A DNA stretch of 64,000 nt from Streptomyces sp. F001 (lineage in GTDB: Bacteria > Actinomycetota > Actinomycetes > Streptomycetales > Streptomycetaceae): NCBI RefSeq assembly GCF_004187715.1, contig NZ_QZWF01000002.1, forward strand, positions 682,001 to 746,000, in the 5' to 3' direction. The position numbers were made by a program, and so were the translations under genes. Every line of letters starts with the position of its first letter. The stretch's first letter is position 1. This document shows, piece after piece, positions 34,974-43,984 of the stretch. The notes below the pieces were generated by a model, which saw only the letters and a list, made by a program, of their open reading frames with translations, was not told the origin of the DNA and searched no databases.

Positions 34974-37775
34974 ATGCGGGCATCGATCAGGCGATATCTG
35001 ACTCCGTCGCGTCATCCGCCCACCGGACGTTCGTACGATCGTCGCGCTTCCCTGCTGAACCCGCACAGCACAGCCGGGCAGGTGTTCCTTCTCCAGGTCG
35101 CGATCGTGGTGCTGTTGGTCGTGACTGCCGTGGCTGCCATGCTGCTCCAAGCGGCAAACGACGCTCTGCAGCAGGGGCGCAGGGAGTCGGTCGTCGCGGC
35201 CCAGGCATTCGCGAGTGCCCCTGGTGTTGTTCAGGCGTTCCGCAGCCGGCACCCGTCCGCGGTGCTGCAGCCGCGAGCCGAAGAGGCGCGGAAGCGAGCG
35301 GGCGTGGATTTCATCGTTGCCGTGAGCACAGAGGGAATTCGTTATACGTACCCCTACCCGGAGGAGATCGGGAAGAAGTTCGTCGGCACCTTCGAACCGG
35401 CCCTGGAAGGGCGTACCGTCATCGAGCAGGCCGGAGGCCCGCCTCTGCCCGCAGGCAAGGGCACGGCCGTGCAGGCTGTGGTGCCGGTGACCGACTCCCG
35501 CGGCATGGTCGTCGGCCTGGTCTCCGCAGGGATCACGGTCAGGAACGTGGCAAGACTGTGGATGCCACAGCTGCCGATCATCCTCGGTGCCGGGGCGGCG
35601 GCGCTCGTGCTGGCCACGACCGGCACGACACTTGTGTCCCGGCGGCTGCAGTGGCAGACGCGCGGTCTGGCGCCGGCGGAGCTGGCGCGGATGTACGAAC
35701 ACCACGAGGCCGTCCTGCACGCTGTGCGGGAAGGGGTGCTGATCACTGACGCCGACGGCCGACTGGTACTGGCCAACGACGAGGCGCAGCGACTGCTGGG
35801 CCTTCCGGCGGCGGCGCAGGGGCGCCATGTGCGGGAACTGGGGCTGCCGGAGCAGATCGGGCGCTTGATCATGTCGCCCGAGGTGGTGACCGATGAGGTG
35901 CATCTCGCGGAGGACCGCTTGCTGGCAGTGAACAAGCGGCCCACGTTCCCGCACGCTGTCCAGGGAGGCAGCGTGGTGACGTTGCGGGACACGACCGAGC
36001 TGGCTGCGGTCTCGGGGCGGGCCGAGGCCGCGCGGGAGCGACTGAAGCTGCTGTACGGGGCCGGGGTGCGGATCGGGACGACGCTGGATGTAACGCGTAC
36101 GGCCCAGGAGCTGGCCGAAGTGGCCGTGCCGCAGTTCGCAGACGTCGTCACGGTGGATCTGCTGGATTCGGTGTTGCAAGGATCAGAGCCGACGGCCGAG
36201 GGATGGCGGCATCTTCGGCGTGTGGCGACCAGCGGCGAGCACCGGCTGATGCCGGTGTTCCGTGTCGGTGAAGTGATCACGTACCTGCCGGGGACCCCGC
36301 AGATGCGGACGCTGCCGGAGGGACGGGGCGTACTGGAGGCGGACCTGCGGCAGGCTCACGGTTGGCAGGCGCAGGATCCGGATCGCGCTCGAGAGGCTCT
36401 GGAGCGCGGGTTGCACGCGCTGGTCACCGTGCCGCTGCGGGCGCGGGGTGTGCCACTGGGCGTGGCGAACTTCTACCGGGCGGGTGACTCCCCGCCGTTC
36501 GAACCGGAGGACGTGTCCTTCGCGGAGGAGTTGGCCGCGCGGGCAGCGGTGGCCCTCGACAACGCCCGGAGGTTCACCCGGGAACACGCGATGGCGGTGA
36601 CGCTGCAGCGCAGTCTGCTGCCGCGGGGACAGCCGGACCAGGACGCACTGGAGGTGGCCTGGCGATATCTGCCGGCGGAGGCGGGGGTGGGTGGCGACTG
36701 GTTCGATGTCATCCCGCTGCCGGGCGCTCGAGTGGCGCTGGCGATGGGCGACGTCGTCGGTCACGGGCTGCACGCCGCGGCGACGATGGGGCGACTGCGC
36801 ACCGCGGTGCACAACTTCTCCACCCTCGACCTCCCCGTGGAGGAGGTGCTCGGGCACCTGGACGACCTGGTCGTACGCATGGACAACGAGGAGAGCACCG
36901 GCAATGCCACGGAGGGACACGAGGGTGAGGGCGTGACGGGTGCGGCGTGTCTGTACGCGATCTACGACCCGACAGCGGGGAAATGCACGATGGCCCGTGC
37001 AGGACACCCCGACCCGGTGGTGGTGAGTCCGGACGGGACCGTCACCTTTTCCGACGCGCCGGCATCGGTCCCGCTCGGCCTGGGAGGCCACCCCTTCGAA
37101 ACCGCCGAGTTGTACCTGCCCGAAGGGTCACAACTGGTGCTGTACACCAACGGCTTGGTGGTGGACCGCACCCGCGACCCGGACGTCGGGCTGGATACGC
37201 TGCATCGGGCGTTGGACGGGGCCGGGGGGCGTACTGCGGAGGAGACGTGTCAAGCGGTGATCGATGCGTTGACGCCGGCGCATTCCTCCGACGACATCGC
37301 GCTGCTCGTGGCACGTACCCGGCTGTTCCCGCCCTCGTGCGTGGCCCAGTGGGACGTGCCGTCGGATCCTGCGGTGGTGCCCTCGGTGCGGGCACACTGC
37401 ACGGAGAAGTTGCGGGAGTGGGGTCTGGAGGACACCGGATTCACCACGGAGCTGATCGTCAGCGAGTTGCTCACGAACGCGATCCGGTACGGATCGCCGC
37501 CCGTCACGGTGCGGCTTCTGTACGGGCGCTGTCTGATTTGCGAAGTGTCGGACGGCAGCAGCACCTCGCCGCGCCTGCGACGGGCGACGACCATGGACGA
37601 AGGCGGGCGGGGGCTGTTCCTCGTGGCGCAGTTCGCACAGCACTGGGGAACGCGGTACACACCCCGGGGCAAGGTCATCTGGGCGGAACAGAGTACGGAC
37701 GACGGCGCATCCGCCGCCACGGGCCACACACCTGTCGACGTTCTGCTCGAGCAGTTCGGTGATCCTGCCCTGTGA
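34974..37775 (+). CDS. Sensor SpoIIE phosphatase with PAS, GAF and anti-sigma kinase domains
   Basis: A 933-residue multidomain regulator. A CitA/DcuS-like extracytoplasmic sensor lies between two membrane helices (residues ~38-60 QVAIVVLLVVTAVAAMLL and ~195-215 LPIILGAGAAALVLATTG). A PAS domain follows (~235-350, VREGVLITDADGRLVLANDE), then GAF (~360-540), the PP2C/SpoIIE domain (~560-780, AGVGGDWFDVIPLPG, LAMGDVVGHGLHAAATMGRL, HSSDDIALLVAR), and a C-terminal RsbW-like histidine-kinase ATPase (ELIVSELLTNAIRYG with the N box, EGGRGLFLVAQF with the G box). It can thus both phosphorylate and dephosphorylate partner-switch proteins in response to a ligand. Confidence 0.93.
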   Translation: MRASIRRYLTPSRHPPTGRSYDRRASLLNPHSTAGQVFLLQVAIVVLLVVTAVAAMLLQAANDALQQGRRESVVAAQAFASAPGVVQAFRSRHPSAVLQPRAEEARKRAGVDFIVAVSTEGIRYTYPYPEEIGKKFVGTFEPALEGRTVIEQAGGPPLPAGKGTAVQAVVPVTDSRGMVVGLVSAGITVRNVARLWMPQLPIILGAGAAALVLATTGTTLVSRRLQWQTRGLAPAELARMYEHHEAVLHAVREGVLITDADGRLVLANDEAQRLLGLPAAAQGRHVRELGLPEQIGRLIMSPEVVTDEVHLAEDRLLAVNKRPTFPHAVQGGSVVTLRDTTELAAVSGRAEAARERLKLLYGAGVRIGTTLDVTRTAQELAEVAVPQFADVVTVDLLDSVLQGSEPTAEGWRHLRRVATSGEHRLMPVFRVGEVITYLPGTPQMRTLPEGRGVLEADLRQAHGWQAQDPDRAREALERGLHALVTVPLRARGVPLGVANFYRAGDSPPFEPEDVSFAEELAARAAVALDNARRFTREHAMAVTLQRSLLPRGQPDQDALEVAWRYLPAEAGVGGDWFDVIPLPGARVALAMGDVVGHGLHAAATMGRLRTAVHNFSTLDLPVEEVLGHLDDLVVRMDNEESTGNATEGHEGEGVTGAACLYAIYDPTAGKCTMARAGHPDPVVVSPDGTVTFSDAPASVPLGLGGHPFETAELYLPEGSQLVLYTNGLVVDRTRDPDVGLDTLHRALDGAGGRTAEETCQAVIDALTPAHSSDDIALLVARTRLFPPSCVAQWDVPSDPAVVPSVRAHCTEKLREWGLEDTGFTTELIVSELLTNAIRYGSPPVTVRLLYGRCLICEVSDGSSTSPRLRRATTMDEGGRGLFLVAQFAQHWGTRYTPRGKVIWAEQSTDDGASAATGHTPVDVLLEQFGDPAL

Positions 37776-37983
37776 CTTGGACAGCCCTCTCGCCGGGGTG
37801 CGACTGCGCCGACCAGGACGATCGGTGAACGTGACGGCAGCGTCGGCAAGCGACTCCCGCGGTCTCAGTTCCCGTCTCGTACACCCGCGTTCGGGGCCGT
37901 CCCGGAGGCCCGCACACGGTTGCGTCCTGGGAAGTGGTGTACGGGCTCCCACCTGATCCGGGCGTTTGGCCCGGCGTCGGAGT

Positions 37984-39310
37984 GAGTGTCTGGATATGAG
38001 AACGGCCACCGGCTGATCTTTCAAGACGACCAAGTCTTTGAAGGAGATCAGCACGATGACCGCACCCGACAGTGTGCCCCTGCACGCCCTCGCGGAAGAC
38101 AATCTCGCCTCGGCGAGTCCGGACCTGCTGCGCGCGATGGTCAAGACGTTCGCCGACGCGCTCATGTCGGCGGAGGCCGACACCCTCTGCAACGCGGAGT
38201 ACGGCCAGGTCAGCGAGGAACGCGTCAACCATCGCAACGGCTACCGCCCACGCGAGTGGGACACCCGCGCCGGGACCGTCGAGCTCGCTGTCCCCAAGCT
38301 GCGGCAGGGAAGTTACTTCCCGCACTGGCTCCTCGAACGCCGCCGCCGGGCCGAACAGGCCCTCATCTCGGTGGTCGCTAGCTATCTCGGGGTCCACTCG
38401 CCGGGTCGAGAAACTCGCCGAGTCCCTTGGCGTCACCCAGTTGTCGAAGTCCCAGGTCTCCGCGATGGCCAAGCACCTGGACGAGCAGGTCGCCGCCTTC
38501 CGTAACCGGCCCTGGACGCGGCCGTATCGTTGTTGGGTCGACTACCCAGAAGGTCGCGAAGGCGGCCGATATCACGTCACGCCTTGATCGCGGTCGGCGT
38601 CAACTCCGACGGCCACCGCGAGATCCTCGGTCTGGACGTGGCCACCGCCGAGGACGGCGCCGGCTGGCTCGCCTTCCTGCGCTCGCTGATCGCCCGCGGC
38701 CTGTCCGGCGTCCAGCTCGTCATCTCCGATGCCCATGCCGGCCTCGTTGACGCCATCGGCGCGGTCCTGCCCGGTGCGTCGTGGCAGCGCTGTCGCACCC
38801 ACTATGCGAGGAACTTGCTGAGCCAGGTTCCGAAATCGGCCCAGCCCTGGGTGGCCACGCTGCTGCGGACCATCTTCGAACAACCCGACACCGACGCGGT
38901 CCAAGCGCAGATGAGGCACGTCCTGGACGCGCTGGAGGCCAAGTTCCCCAAGGCCGCAGCCCACTTGGACGCTGCCCAGCACGATCTGCTGGCCTTCACA
39001 GCCTTCCCACGGGAGATCTGGCGTCAGATCTGGTCGAACAATCCGCAGGAGCGGCTGAACAAGGAGATCCGCCGCCGCACCGACGTGGTCGGCATCTTCC
39101 CCGACCGCACCGCGGTCATCCGGCTCGTCGGAGCGGTCCTGGCCGAGCAGAACGACGAGTGGACCGAGGCCCGCCGCTACATGGGCCGCGAACTTCTCAC
39201 CAAAGCCCGCCTCCACCCGATCGAGTCAGAAACCGACGACACCGTCATGCCAACCGAACTCACCGCATAGCCTCAAACGAGATCACCGAGTGGCCGTCGA
39301 TACACCACTC
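37984..39310 (+). mobile_element. IS256-type element, decayed
   Basis: Ends are marked by imperfect inverted repeats: left GAGTGTCTGG...ACGGCCACCGGCTGATCT and right (complement) GAGTGGTGTA...ACGGCCACTCGGTGATCT. Between them is a broken IS256 transposase gene. The exact outer bases and target duplication cannot be fixed. Confidence 0.7.
38056..39270 (+). pseudogene. IS256-family (Mutator) transposase, frameshifted
   Basis: Three frames together cover the whole protein: MTAPDSVPLHALAEDNLASA to VVASYLGVH; then, after a one-base loss at about 38393, STRRVEKLAESLGVTQLSKS to FRNRP; then, after several indels at 38510-38580 that destroy the first catalytic Asp segment, ALIAVGVNSDGHREILGLDV to the end. 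The second Asp (VISDAHAGLVDAI), the mutator-family W-RCRTHYARNLL block and the Glu region (NNPQERLNKEIRRR) are intact. It cannot be active as written. Confidence 0.88.
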
Positions 39311-39503
39311 CATCAATGTCATGCTCGGACGTGACCCCGCACACGAGCCGCTCCACCGCAGGCCAAAACGCTCCTTGCGGCTTGTCCCACCTCAATCGAG
39401 ACAGTCAGTCGTGCAGACGAGTCGCCACGCCCTCGCTCTCCCGGTCCCGCTCGCGCCACGGCCATCCCGTCTTCCTCGGCGCGGCCTTGCAGCGGTGCCG
39501 AGT

Positions 39504-40148
39504 TCACTTTCGCCAGAACAGGTGGTGCGTCACGCCGCTCGGGCTGGGCACGACATCCAGGTGGAACCGGTCGAGCAGCTCGTCGGGTGACTCCCAGAGC
39601 CGTAGTCCGGACCCGAGCTTCACCGGTGAGACCGCCACGTGCATGGTGTCGACGAGGTCGGCGTCCAGGAACTGCCGGATCGTGGTCACCCCGCCGCCGA
39701 GTCGGACGTCCTTGCCCTGCGCCGCCTCCCGCGCCTGCTCGAGGACCGTGGCCGGGTCGCCGTCGACGAAGTGGAACGTGGTGTCGGAGAGCGTGAACGA
39801 AGGACGCTTGTGGTGGGTCATGACGAACACCGGGGTGCGGAACGGGGGCTCGTCACCCCACCAGCCGCGCCACTCATGGTCGTGCCAGGGCCCGCGTTGG
39901 GGCCCGAACTTGTTGCGGCCCATGATCTCGGCGCCGATGTTGCGTGCGTAGTCCCGCGTGAAGTAGTCGTCGAGGCCCCGGCTCCCGCCGGGGTCGGTGC
40001 GCATGGGCCAGCTCGCCGTGGCGCCGGCCCAGGCGAACAGCCTCTCGGGAGAGGCGTGGCCGAACGGCCTCTCGAAGCTCTGATCCTCACCTGCACCGAT
40101 TCCGTCACTCGAGACGTTGAAGTTCTGGACTCGCAGTAGCTGAGCCAC
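39504..40148 (-). CDS. Dihydrofolate reductase-fold (RibD C-terminal) family protein
   Basis: A 214-residue protein with a DHFR-like fold: start MAQLLRVQNFNVSSDGIGAG, IGAEIMGRNKFGPQRGPWHD, VFVMTHHKRPSFTLSDTTFH, the cofactor loop GKDVRLGGGVTTIRQFL and the C-terminal strand pair DTMHVAVSPVKLGSG. Members reduce deaminated pterin- or flavin-like substrates with NADPH, or have no known role. Complete and standing alone next to the IS256 relic. Confidence 0.9.
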   Translation of the reverse strand: MAQLLRVQNFNVSSDGIGAGEDQSFERPFGHASPERLFAWAGATASWPMRTDPGGSRGLDDYFTRDYARNIGAEIMGRNKFGPQRGPWHDHEWRGWWGDEPPFRTPVFVMTHHKRPSFTLSDTTFHFVDGDPATVLEQAREAAQGKDVRLGGGVTTIRQFLDADLVDTMHVAVSPVKLGSGLRLWESPDELLDRFHLDVVPSPSGVTHHLFWRK

Positions 40149-40863
40149 GTGTTCCTCCTGTGTTGCCGATAACGGTGGTGAGACTCTCCGGGCCGGGAAA
40201 ACTCATCGCTGCGCTCGTGACCGGCGTGAAATCGGGCTATCTGACCAATCCATGTGAGGCAGCAGCGCGAGCTCACGGTGATGCGGGTGACCCGCTCGGA
40301 GGATCCCGCCACCCGTACGGGGGCGACGGACTCAGTGGCGGATGCCTGAGCGCCAGTCCGGGGTCCGAGACCGCCGACCGGCGCCATGGGCCGGTGCACG
40401 ACGGCGTCGGCCACCTTCGGCCGACGAGCCGCGCGTCCTGGTGGAGCGGGACGACTTGGAATGTTGGGAACTCGGCACACCAACATGGGGACCTGCACCT
40501 TTGAAGCCGCAGAAAACCGCTGGTCAGGGAATCTCGTCGGCAGCTCAACCATTCACAGGCCGAACCCCTCGCCTGACATTCGGCGCCCGCTCCGCGACGA
40601 CCATGATCAATCTCGGCGCCGAGCACGGTTCCATTGATTCCCGGGGCCGAAGATCAAGTGCTTGGCGCCGATGGCTGTTCCATTGTTCTCCGAGGCCGAT
40701 GACCGGCCACGACCACCTCGGCCCCGTCCCCGGCGACCGGTCGGTGTATGCCCTCCGCCTCACCGCCGACGCAGTGTCACTCGTCCGACGCGCCGTGGCA
40801 CAGAGCCGAAAACTGCCGTCCGCTCCCCACGCCTTCCGACGGCTTGCGGGCTTGCCCAGGCCA
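40149..40863. other. Gene-poor stretch between the DHFR-like and marR genes
   Basis: About 700 bases without a supported gene. Long plus-strand frames crossing it are shadows extending over the marR gene. No repeats or hairpins stood out. Confidence 0.3.
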
Positions 40864-41319
40864 TCACCTCTGCCGGGTGGGATCAACGGCCTTGAGCCGC
40901 TCGATCACCTGAGCCAGGGAAATGGTGAAGTCATCGAGCTGCCCCGGAGGCATGTCCGCGAACAGTACGGCGGCCAGGTCGTCGTGTCCCTCGCGGAACC
41001 CGGCGGTGACCTCGCGGCCCCTGTCCGTGAGGTGGACGAGGGTCGCGCGCCGGTCGGTCGGGTGGGCCTCACGGACCACCAGTCCGTCCTCCTGCAGCGC
41101 GTCCAGAAGCCCGGTAACGTTGCGAGGCGTGACCCCCAGCCGGCCGGCCAGCGCCCGCTGAGTCATCGGTCCCCCGTGGAACAGGGCCCACAGCACACCG
41201 GCGCGTGCCGTGGTCAGGCCGTGCTCGGCCACCCCGCGCTGCATCATGGCGCCCACCACCTCGGTCAGCTCGAAGAGCCGGTCCAGTGAGACTCTGGCGG
41301 AAGAGGGTCGCTTCGGCAT
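40864..41319 (-). CDS. MarR-family transcriptional regulator
   Basis: 151 residues from the ATG at 41319. The winged helix is clear: TTARAGVLWALFHGGPMTQR, ALAGRLGVTPRNVTGLLDAL (recognition helix) and the wing DGLVVREAHPTDRRATLVHL. Terminal helices for dimerisation flank it. A GTGAAG-TGA-CTTCAC palindrome lies directly upstream of its start, in the divergent promoter shared with a methyltransferase gene, so it probably represses both. The ligand is not deducible. Confidence 0.92.
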   Translation of the reverse strand: MPKRPSSARVSLDRLFELTEVVGAMMQRGVAEHGLTTARAGVLWALFHGGPMTQRALAGRLGVTPRNVTGLLDALQEDGLVVREAHPTDRRATLVHLTDRGREVTAGFREGHDDLAAVLFADMPPGQLDDFTISLAQVIERLKAVDPTRQR

Positions 41320-41322
41320 ACC

Positions 41323-41337
41323 GTGAAGTGACTTCAC
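41323..41337. promoter_or_regulatory. MarR-type operator
   Basis: GTGAAGTGACTTCAC is a perfect 6-bp inverted repeat with a 3-base centre, three bases upstream of the marR start and 75 bases before the divergent methyltransferase gene. Its position over the start region fits autoregulation. Confidence 0.65.
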
Positions 41338-41411
41338 TATGTAGCACCTCCGCATATCAGAGTAGCCCCAGCGACGTCGCAGGGATGCTGCCGCAGAGGG
41401 AGACGGCCACC

Positions 41412-42070
41412 ATGACCCAGCGCATCAAGCACCCGGTCTTCGCCCGCTTCTACGCCGAGCCGGCCGCCCCGGTCCTGGAGAAGGCCGGCGTCACCGAACA
41501 CCGCCGTCGGTTGCCGGCCGGCCTGTCCGGCGAGGTCATCGAGGTCGGCGCAGGCAACGGACTGAAATTCCCCCACTACCCGCCCGAGGTGAAACGGGTC
41601 CTCGCCGTCGAACCGGAACCCCGCCTGCGTGCTCTGGCCGAACAACAGGCCCCCACCGCCCCGTCCCGGTGGAGACACACGACAGCCGAGCCGAGCAACT
41701 GCCCTTTTCCGAAGCCTCCTTCGATGCTGCGATCGTAAGCATGACCCTCTGCTTCGTGGCCGATCCGCACACCGCTCTCGCCGAACTCCACCGGGTTCTG
41801 CGGCCGGGCGGCCAGTTGCGGTTCTTCGAACGCGTCCAGGCCGACTCGCCCGCAGCGCGGCGCGTCCGGCACGGGCTCGATGCCACCGTCTGGCCCCGGC
41901 TGATGGGCGGCTGTCACCCCGGCCGTGACACCCAGACGGCCATCGCCGCCGCCGGCTTCACCGTTACCACTGTCGACCGGTTCCCCTTTCCTGCCACCCG
42001 GATGCCCTCACCGGCCGGCACCCTCATCCTCGGCACCGCCGAACGCCCCTACCAGGAAGGCACTCGATGA
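41412..42070 (+). pseudogene. SAM-dependent methyltransferase with a one-base frameshift
   Basis: The ATG at 41412 (GAGGGAGACGG site) opens MTQRIKHPVFARFYAEPAAP with motif I VIEVGAGNGLKFPHY. The frame is lost near 41661 (expected ...AP-VPVETHDSRAEQLPF) and the rest, EASFDAAIVSMTLCFVADPH and RVLRPGGQLRFFERVQ, is in the next frame to a TGA overlapping gerW. One inserted base would restore a ~219-residue protein. Because the downstream half is so well preserved, an assembly error is as likely as a real mutation. Divergent from marR and probably under its control. Confidence 0.85.
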
Positions 42071-42489
42071 CCACCTCGGACGACACGGCACAGTCCGTCC
42101 CGCTGGCGGACATGACCGCAGCCCACGCCTCGGTCACCCTCCTGGAACGCCTGGCCGACAAACTCGGCGGCCGGGCCTCGGTGACCGCCGTCTACGGCGA
42201 GCCTGTGGTCAGCGAAGGCATCACCGTCATACCGGTCGCCGAGGTCGGCTTCGGCTTCGGCGGCGGCGCGGGACGCGAAGTCGGCAAGGACAAGACCGGC
42301 GAGGGCGGAGGAGGCGGCGGCGGAGCGGGGGCCCGGCCCATCGGGTTCATCGAAATCAAGGAGGGCACCGCGACGTACAAGCCTCTCCGGGATCCATGGG
42401 CGGATGTCGTCCTCCCACTCGCCGCCCTCCTGGTAGGCACAGCCCTCCCGCGTCTCGCCCGCCGCCTCGCCAAGCACCGCATTCGCTGA
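42067..42489 (+). CDS. GerW (YtfJ) family spore protein
   Basis: 140 residues. The family core is present: LLERLADKLGGRASVTAVYG, GITVIPVAEVGFGFGGGAG, then a Gly-rich loop (GEGGGGGGGAGARPIGFIEI). A single C-terminal hydrophobic segment (WADVVLPLAALLVGTALP) follows. Relatives act in spore development in Bacillus; in streptomycetes their role is unclear. The start overlaps the methyltransferase stop by four bases (ATGA), so the two were co-translated. Confidence 0.85.
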   Translation: MTTSDDTAQSVPLADMTAAHASVTLLERLADKLGGRASVTAVYGEPVVSEGITVIPVAEVGFGFGGGAGREVGKDKTGEGGGGGGGAGARPIGFIEIKEGTATYKPLRDPWADVVLPLAALLVGTALPRLARRLAKHRIR

Positions 42490-42699
42490 GCTTGTCCAAC
42501 CTTCCAAGCGCGGGTCTGAGACGGTCATTCGTTGCGGGCCTGCTGTGCTCATCGGCCTTCTGCTCAGCCACGACCAGAGCCGTTTTCAAGAATCGCCATC
42601 AACTCGGCTGCACCCGTTGGACTGCGCGGTTGCAGTGGCGACCGATCGTGCAGAAGCGCCGACGACCACCGGTGCGACTGTGCGATTGCTCGGCTCGCC

Positions 42700-43335
42700 G
42701 TCGACCAAGAGGTAGGTGACGGAGCGGCACGTCGGGAAGCAGCAGGGGGCCGGGAAGAAGTCGCCCTTGGTGAACCGGGCCGGCAGTTGCTCGCTGATCG
42801 GCCGGATCACGTCAGGGTTCGTGAGCCGGTTCGGCGGATCGAACGGAACATGCCGACCGGAGTGGGAGACCGGCTGGAAGGCCACCGACCGGACGGCCGG
42901 GTGGGCCATGCCGAAATCGATGATCGCGCCCAGCTCGTGTTCGTTCAGACCGCGCTCGACGGCGGCGACCAGGGTGACGGTCAGCCCTCGGCGGCGCACT
43001 GGTCCAGCGCCCGCTGCTCGAGCGCGCGCAGGTCCCGGCCGCGGATCTCACGATGGGTGCGCGCGTCGAATCCGTCGAACTGCAGGTAGGTCGAATTCGT
43101 CCGAACTGCAGGTAGACGGTGGCCGACGTGGCCGGCACACGGTTGCGCGCACCGAGCTCGGCGACGAAGCGCCGGTCGGTGGCGAGGCGGATGCCGTGTT
43201 GAGGGTGACGTTCTTGATCGGGCGGGCCTGGGCCAGGTCGACGAAGTCCAGGATGTGCTTGTGGATGGCGATCTCTCCGCCGGAGAACATCACCACCTCC
43301 GCCTCGTCCTCGGACTCCACGAAGACATCGAGCAT
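42700..43335 (-). pseudogene. Radical SAM protein (tetraether-lipid-synthase-like), relic
   Basis: Minus-strand pieces in several frames: EVVMFSGGEIAIHKHILDFV, LAQARPIKNVTLNT, then TSATVYLQF, and later VTLVAAVERGLNEHELGAII, SVAFQPVSHSGRHVPF and FFPAPCCFPTCRSVTYLLVDG. This order fits the large radical SAM family that includes the tetraether lipid synthase Tes. The N-terminal part with the CxxxCxxC cluster is missing and replaced by the terminator of the ribosomal protein operon. A near-exact 26-base direct duplication around 43075-43125 (CTACCTGCAGTTCG... twice) also disrupts it. Confidence 0.65.
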
Positions 43336-43342
43336 ATGGCAG

Positions 43343-43379
43343 CGACGGGCCGGCTCCCTGGAAGGAGACCGGCCCGTCG
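43343..43379 (-). terminator. Terminator hairpin of the second L33-L31-L36 operon
   Basis: CGACGGGCCGG (43343-43353) and CCGGCCCGTCG (43369-43379) form a perfect 11-bp stem with a 15-base loop containing a further TCC/GGA pairing. It begins about 20 bases beyond the rpmJ stop on the minus strand. No strong T-run, as is usual for actinobacteria. Confidence 0.8.
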
Positions 43380-43399
43380 ACGCATCCGACTGGGGAGGC

Positions 43400-43522
43400 T
43401 CAGCCCTGGCGGGCCTTGAAACGGGGATCCTTGTGGTTGATGACGAAGGTCACGCCCCGACGGCGCACCACCTGGGCGCCGGGCTTGGCCTTGAGCGAGC
43501 GCAAAGACTTGCGCACCTTCAT
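43400..43522 (-). CDS. rpmJ: 50S ribosomal protein bL36, zinc-independent, second copy
   Basis: 40 residues beginning [20 protein letters not shown] and ending [15 protein letters not shown]. No Cys. It is close to the copy at 6584 (about 8 differences), so the two clusters are paralogues or one was acquired. Last gene of a minus-strand run with L31 and L33, followed by a strong hairpin. The ATG is preceded by GAAAGGACATCC. Confidence 0.95.
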   Translation of the reverse strand: MKVRKSLRSLKAKPGAQVVRRRGVTFVINHKDPRFKARQG

Positions 43523-43588
43523 GGATGTCCTTTCGTTGGGCCCTCTGGCTCCGGACGCGTTGAGGGGTGGCCCGGGGCCGCATGGCCG

Positions 43589-43771
43589 TCATGCCGTGTG
43601 GAACGGGTGGCTCGCCGAGGAGATCTCGACGTCGACCAGCGGGTAGGCGTTGCCGTCCTGCCGCTCGAGCGCCCGCGGCGAGTCGGCGGTCGGGCCGGTG
43701 AGGAACACCTCGCCCGCGGCTCGGTCGCGGAAGACGACCGGGCGGGAGACGGGATGGACGCCCGGCCTCAT
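43589..43771 (-). CDS. rpmE2: 50S ribosomal protein bL31 type B, shortened second copy
   Basis: [20 protein letters not shown] ... [20 protein letters not shown], then a stop: 60 residues against 86 in the copy at 6285. The missing part is the conserved C-terminal [14 protein letters not shown] segment that contacts the small subunit, and no other frame in the 66-base gap to rpmJ restores it. The protein may be non-functional or a real short form. It carries no Cys. Confidence 0.85.
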   Translation of the reverse strand: MRPGVHPVSRPVVFRDRAAGEVFLTGPTADSPRALERQDGNAYPLVDVEISSASHPFHTA

Positions 43772-43819
43772 GAGATGTCCTTTCTCGGGCCCTCCGCCGA
43801 TCGGCGCAGGCCGTTGGTC

Positions 43820-43984
43820 CTACCTCTCCTCGCGGAAGAGAACGTGCTGCCCGGCCACCGGGTCGTACTTGCGCAGAACCAGCCGGTCAGGGTGGTTCAG
43901 ACGGTTCTTGCGCGTCACATAGGTGACACCGGTCCCGGCCGCCGACCTCAGCCGGACGACGGGACGCGCGGTGCTGCGTGCCAC
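43820..43984 (-). CDS. rpmG: 50S ribosomal protein bL33, zinc-independent, second copy
   Basis: 54 residues with the same pattern as the copy at 6069 ([32 protein letters not shown]) but starting with GTG at 43984 and without any Cys (FREER in place of FCEER). GAAAGGAGAGCCTC is the ribosome site. First gene of the second alternative ribosomal protein run. About 30-45 bases upstream of both rpmG copies is a shared TGGCATGCAC element. Confidence 0.93.
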   Translation of the reverse strand: MARSTARPVVRLRSAAGTGVTYVTRKNRLNHPDRLVLRKYDPVAGQHVLFREER

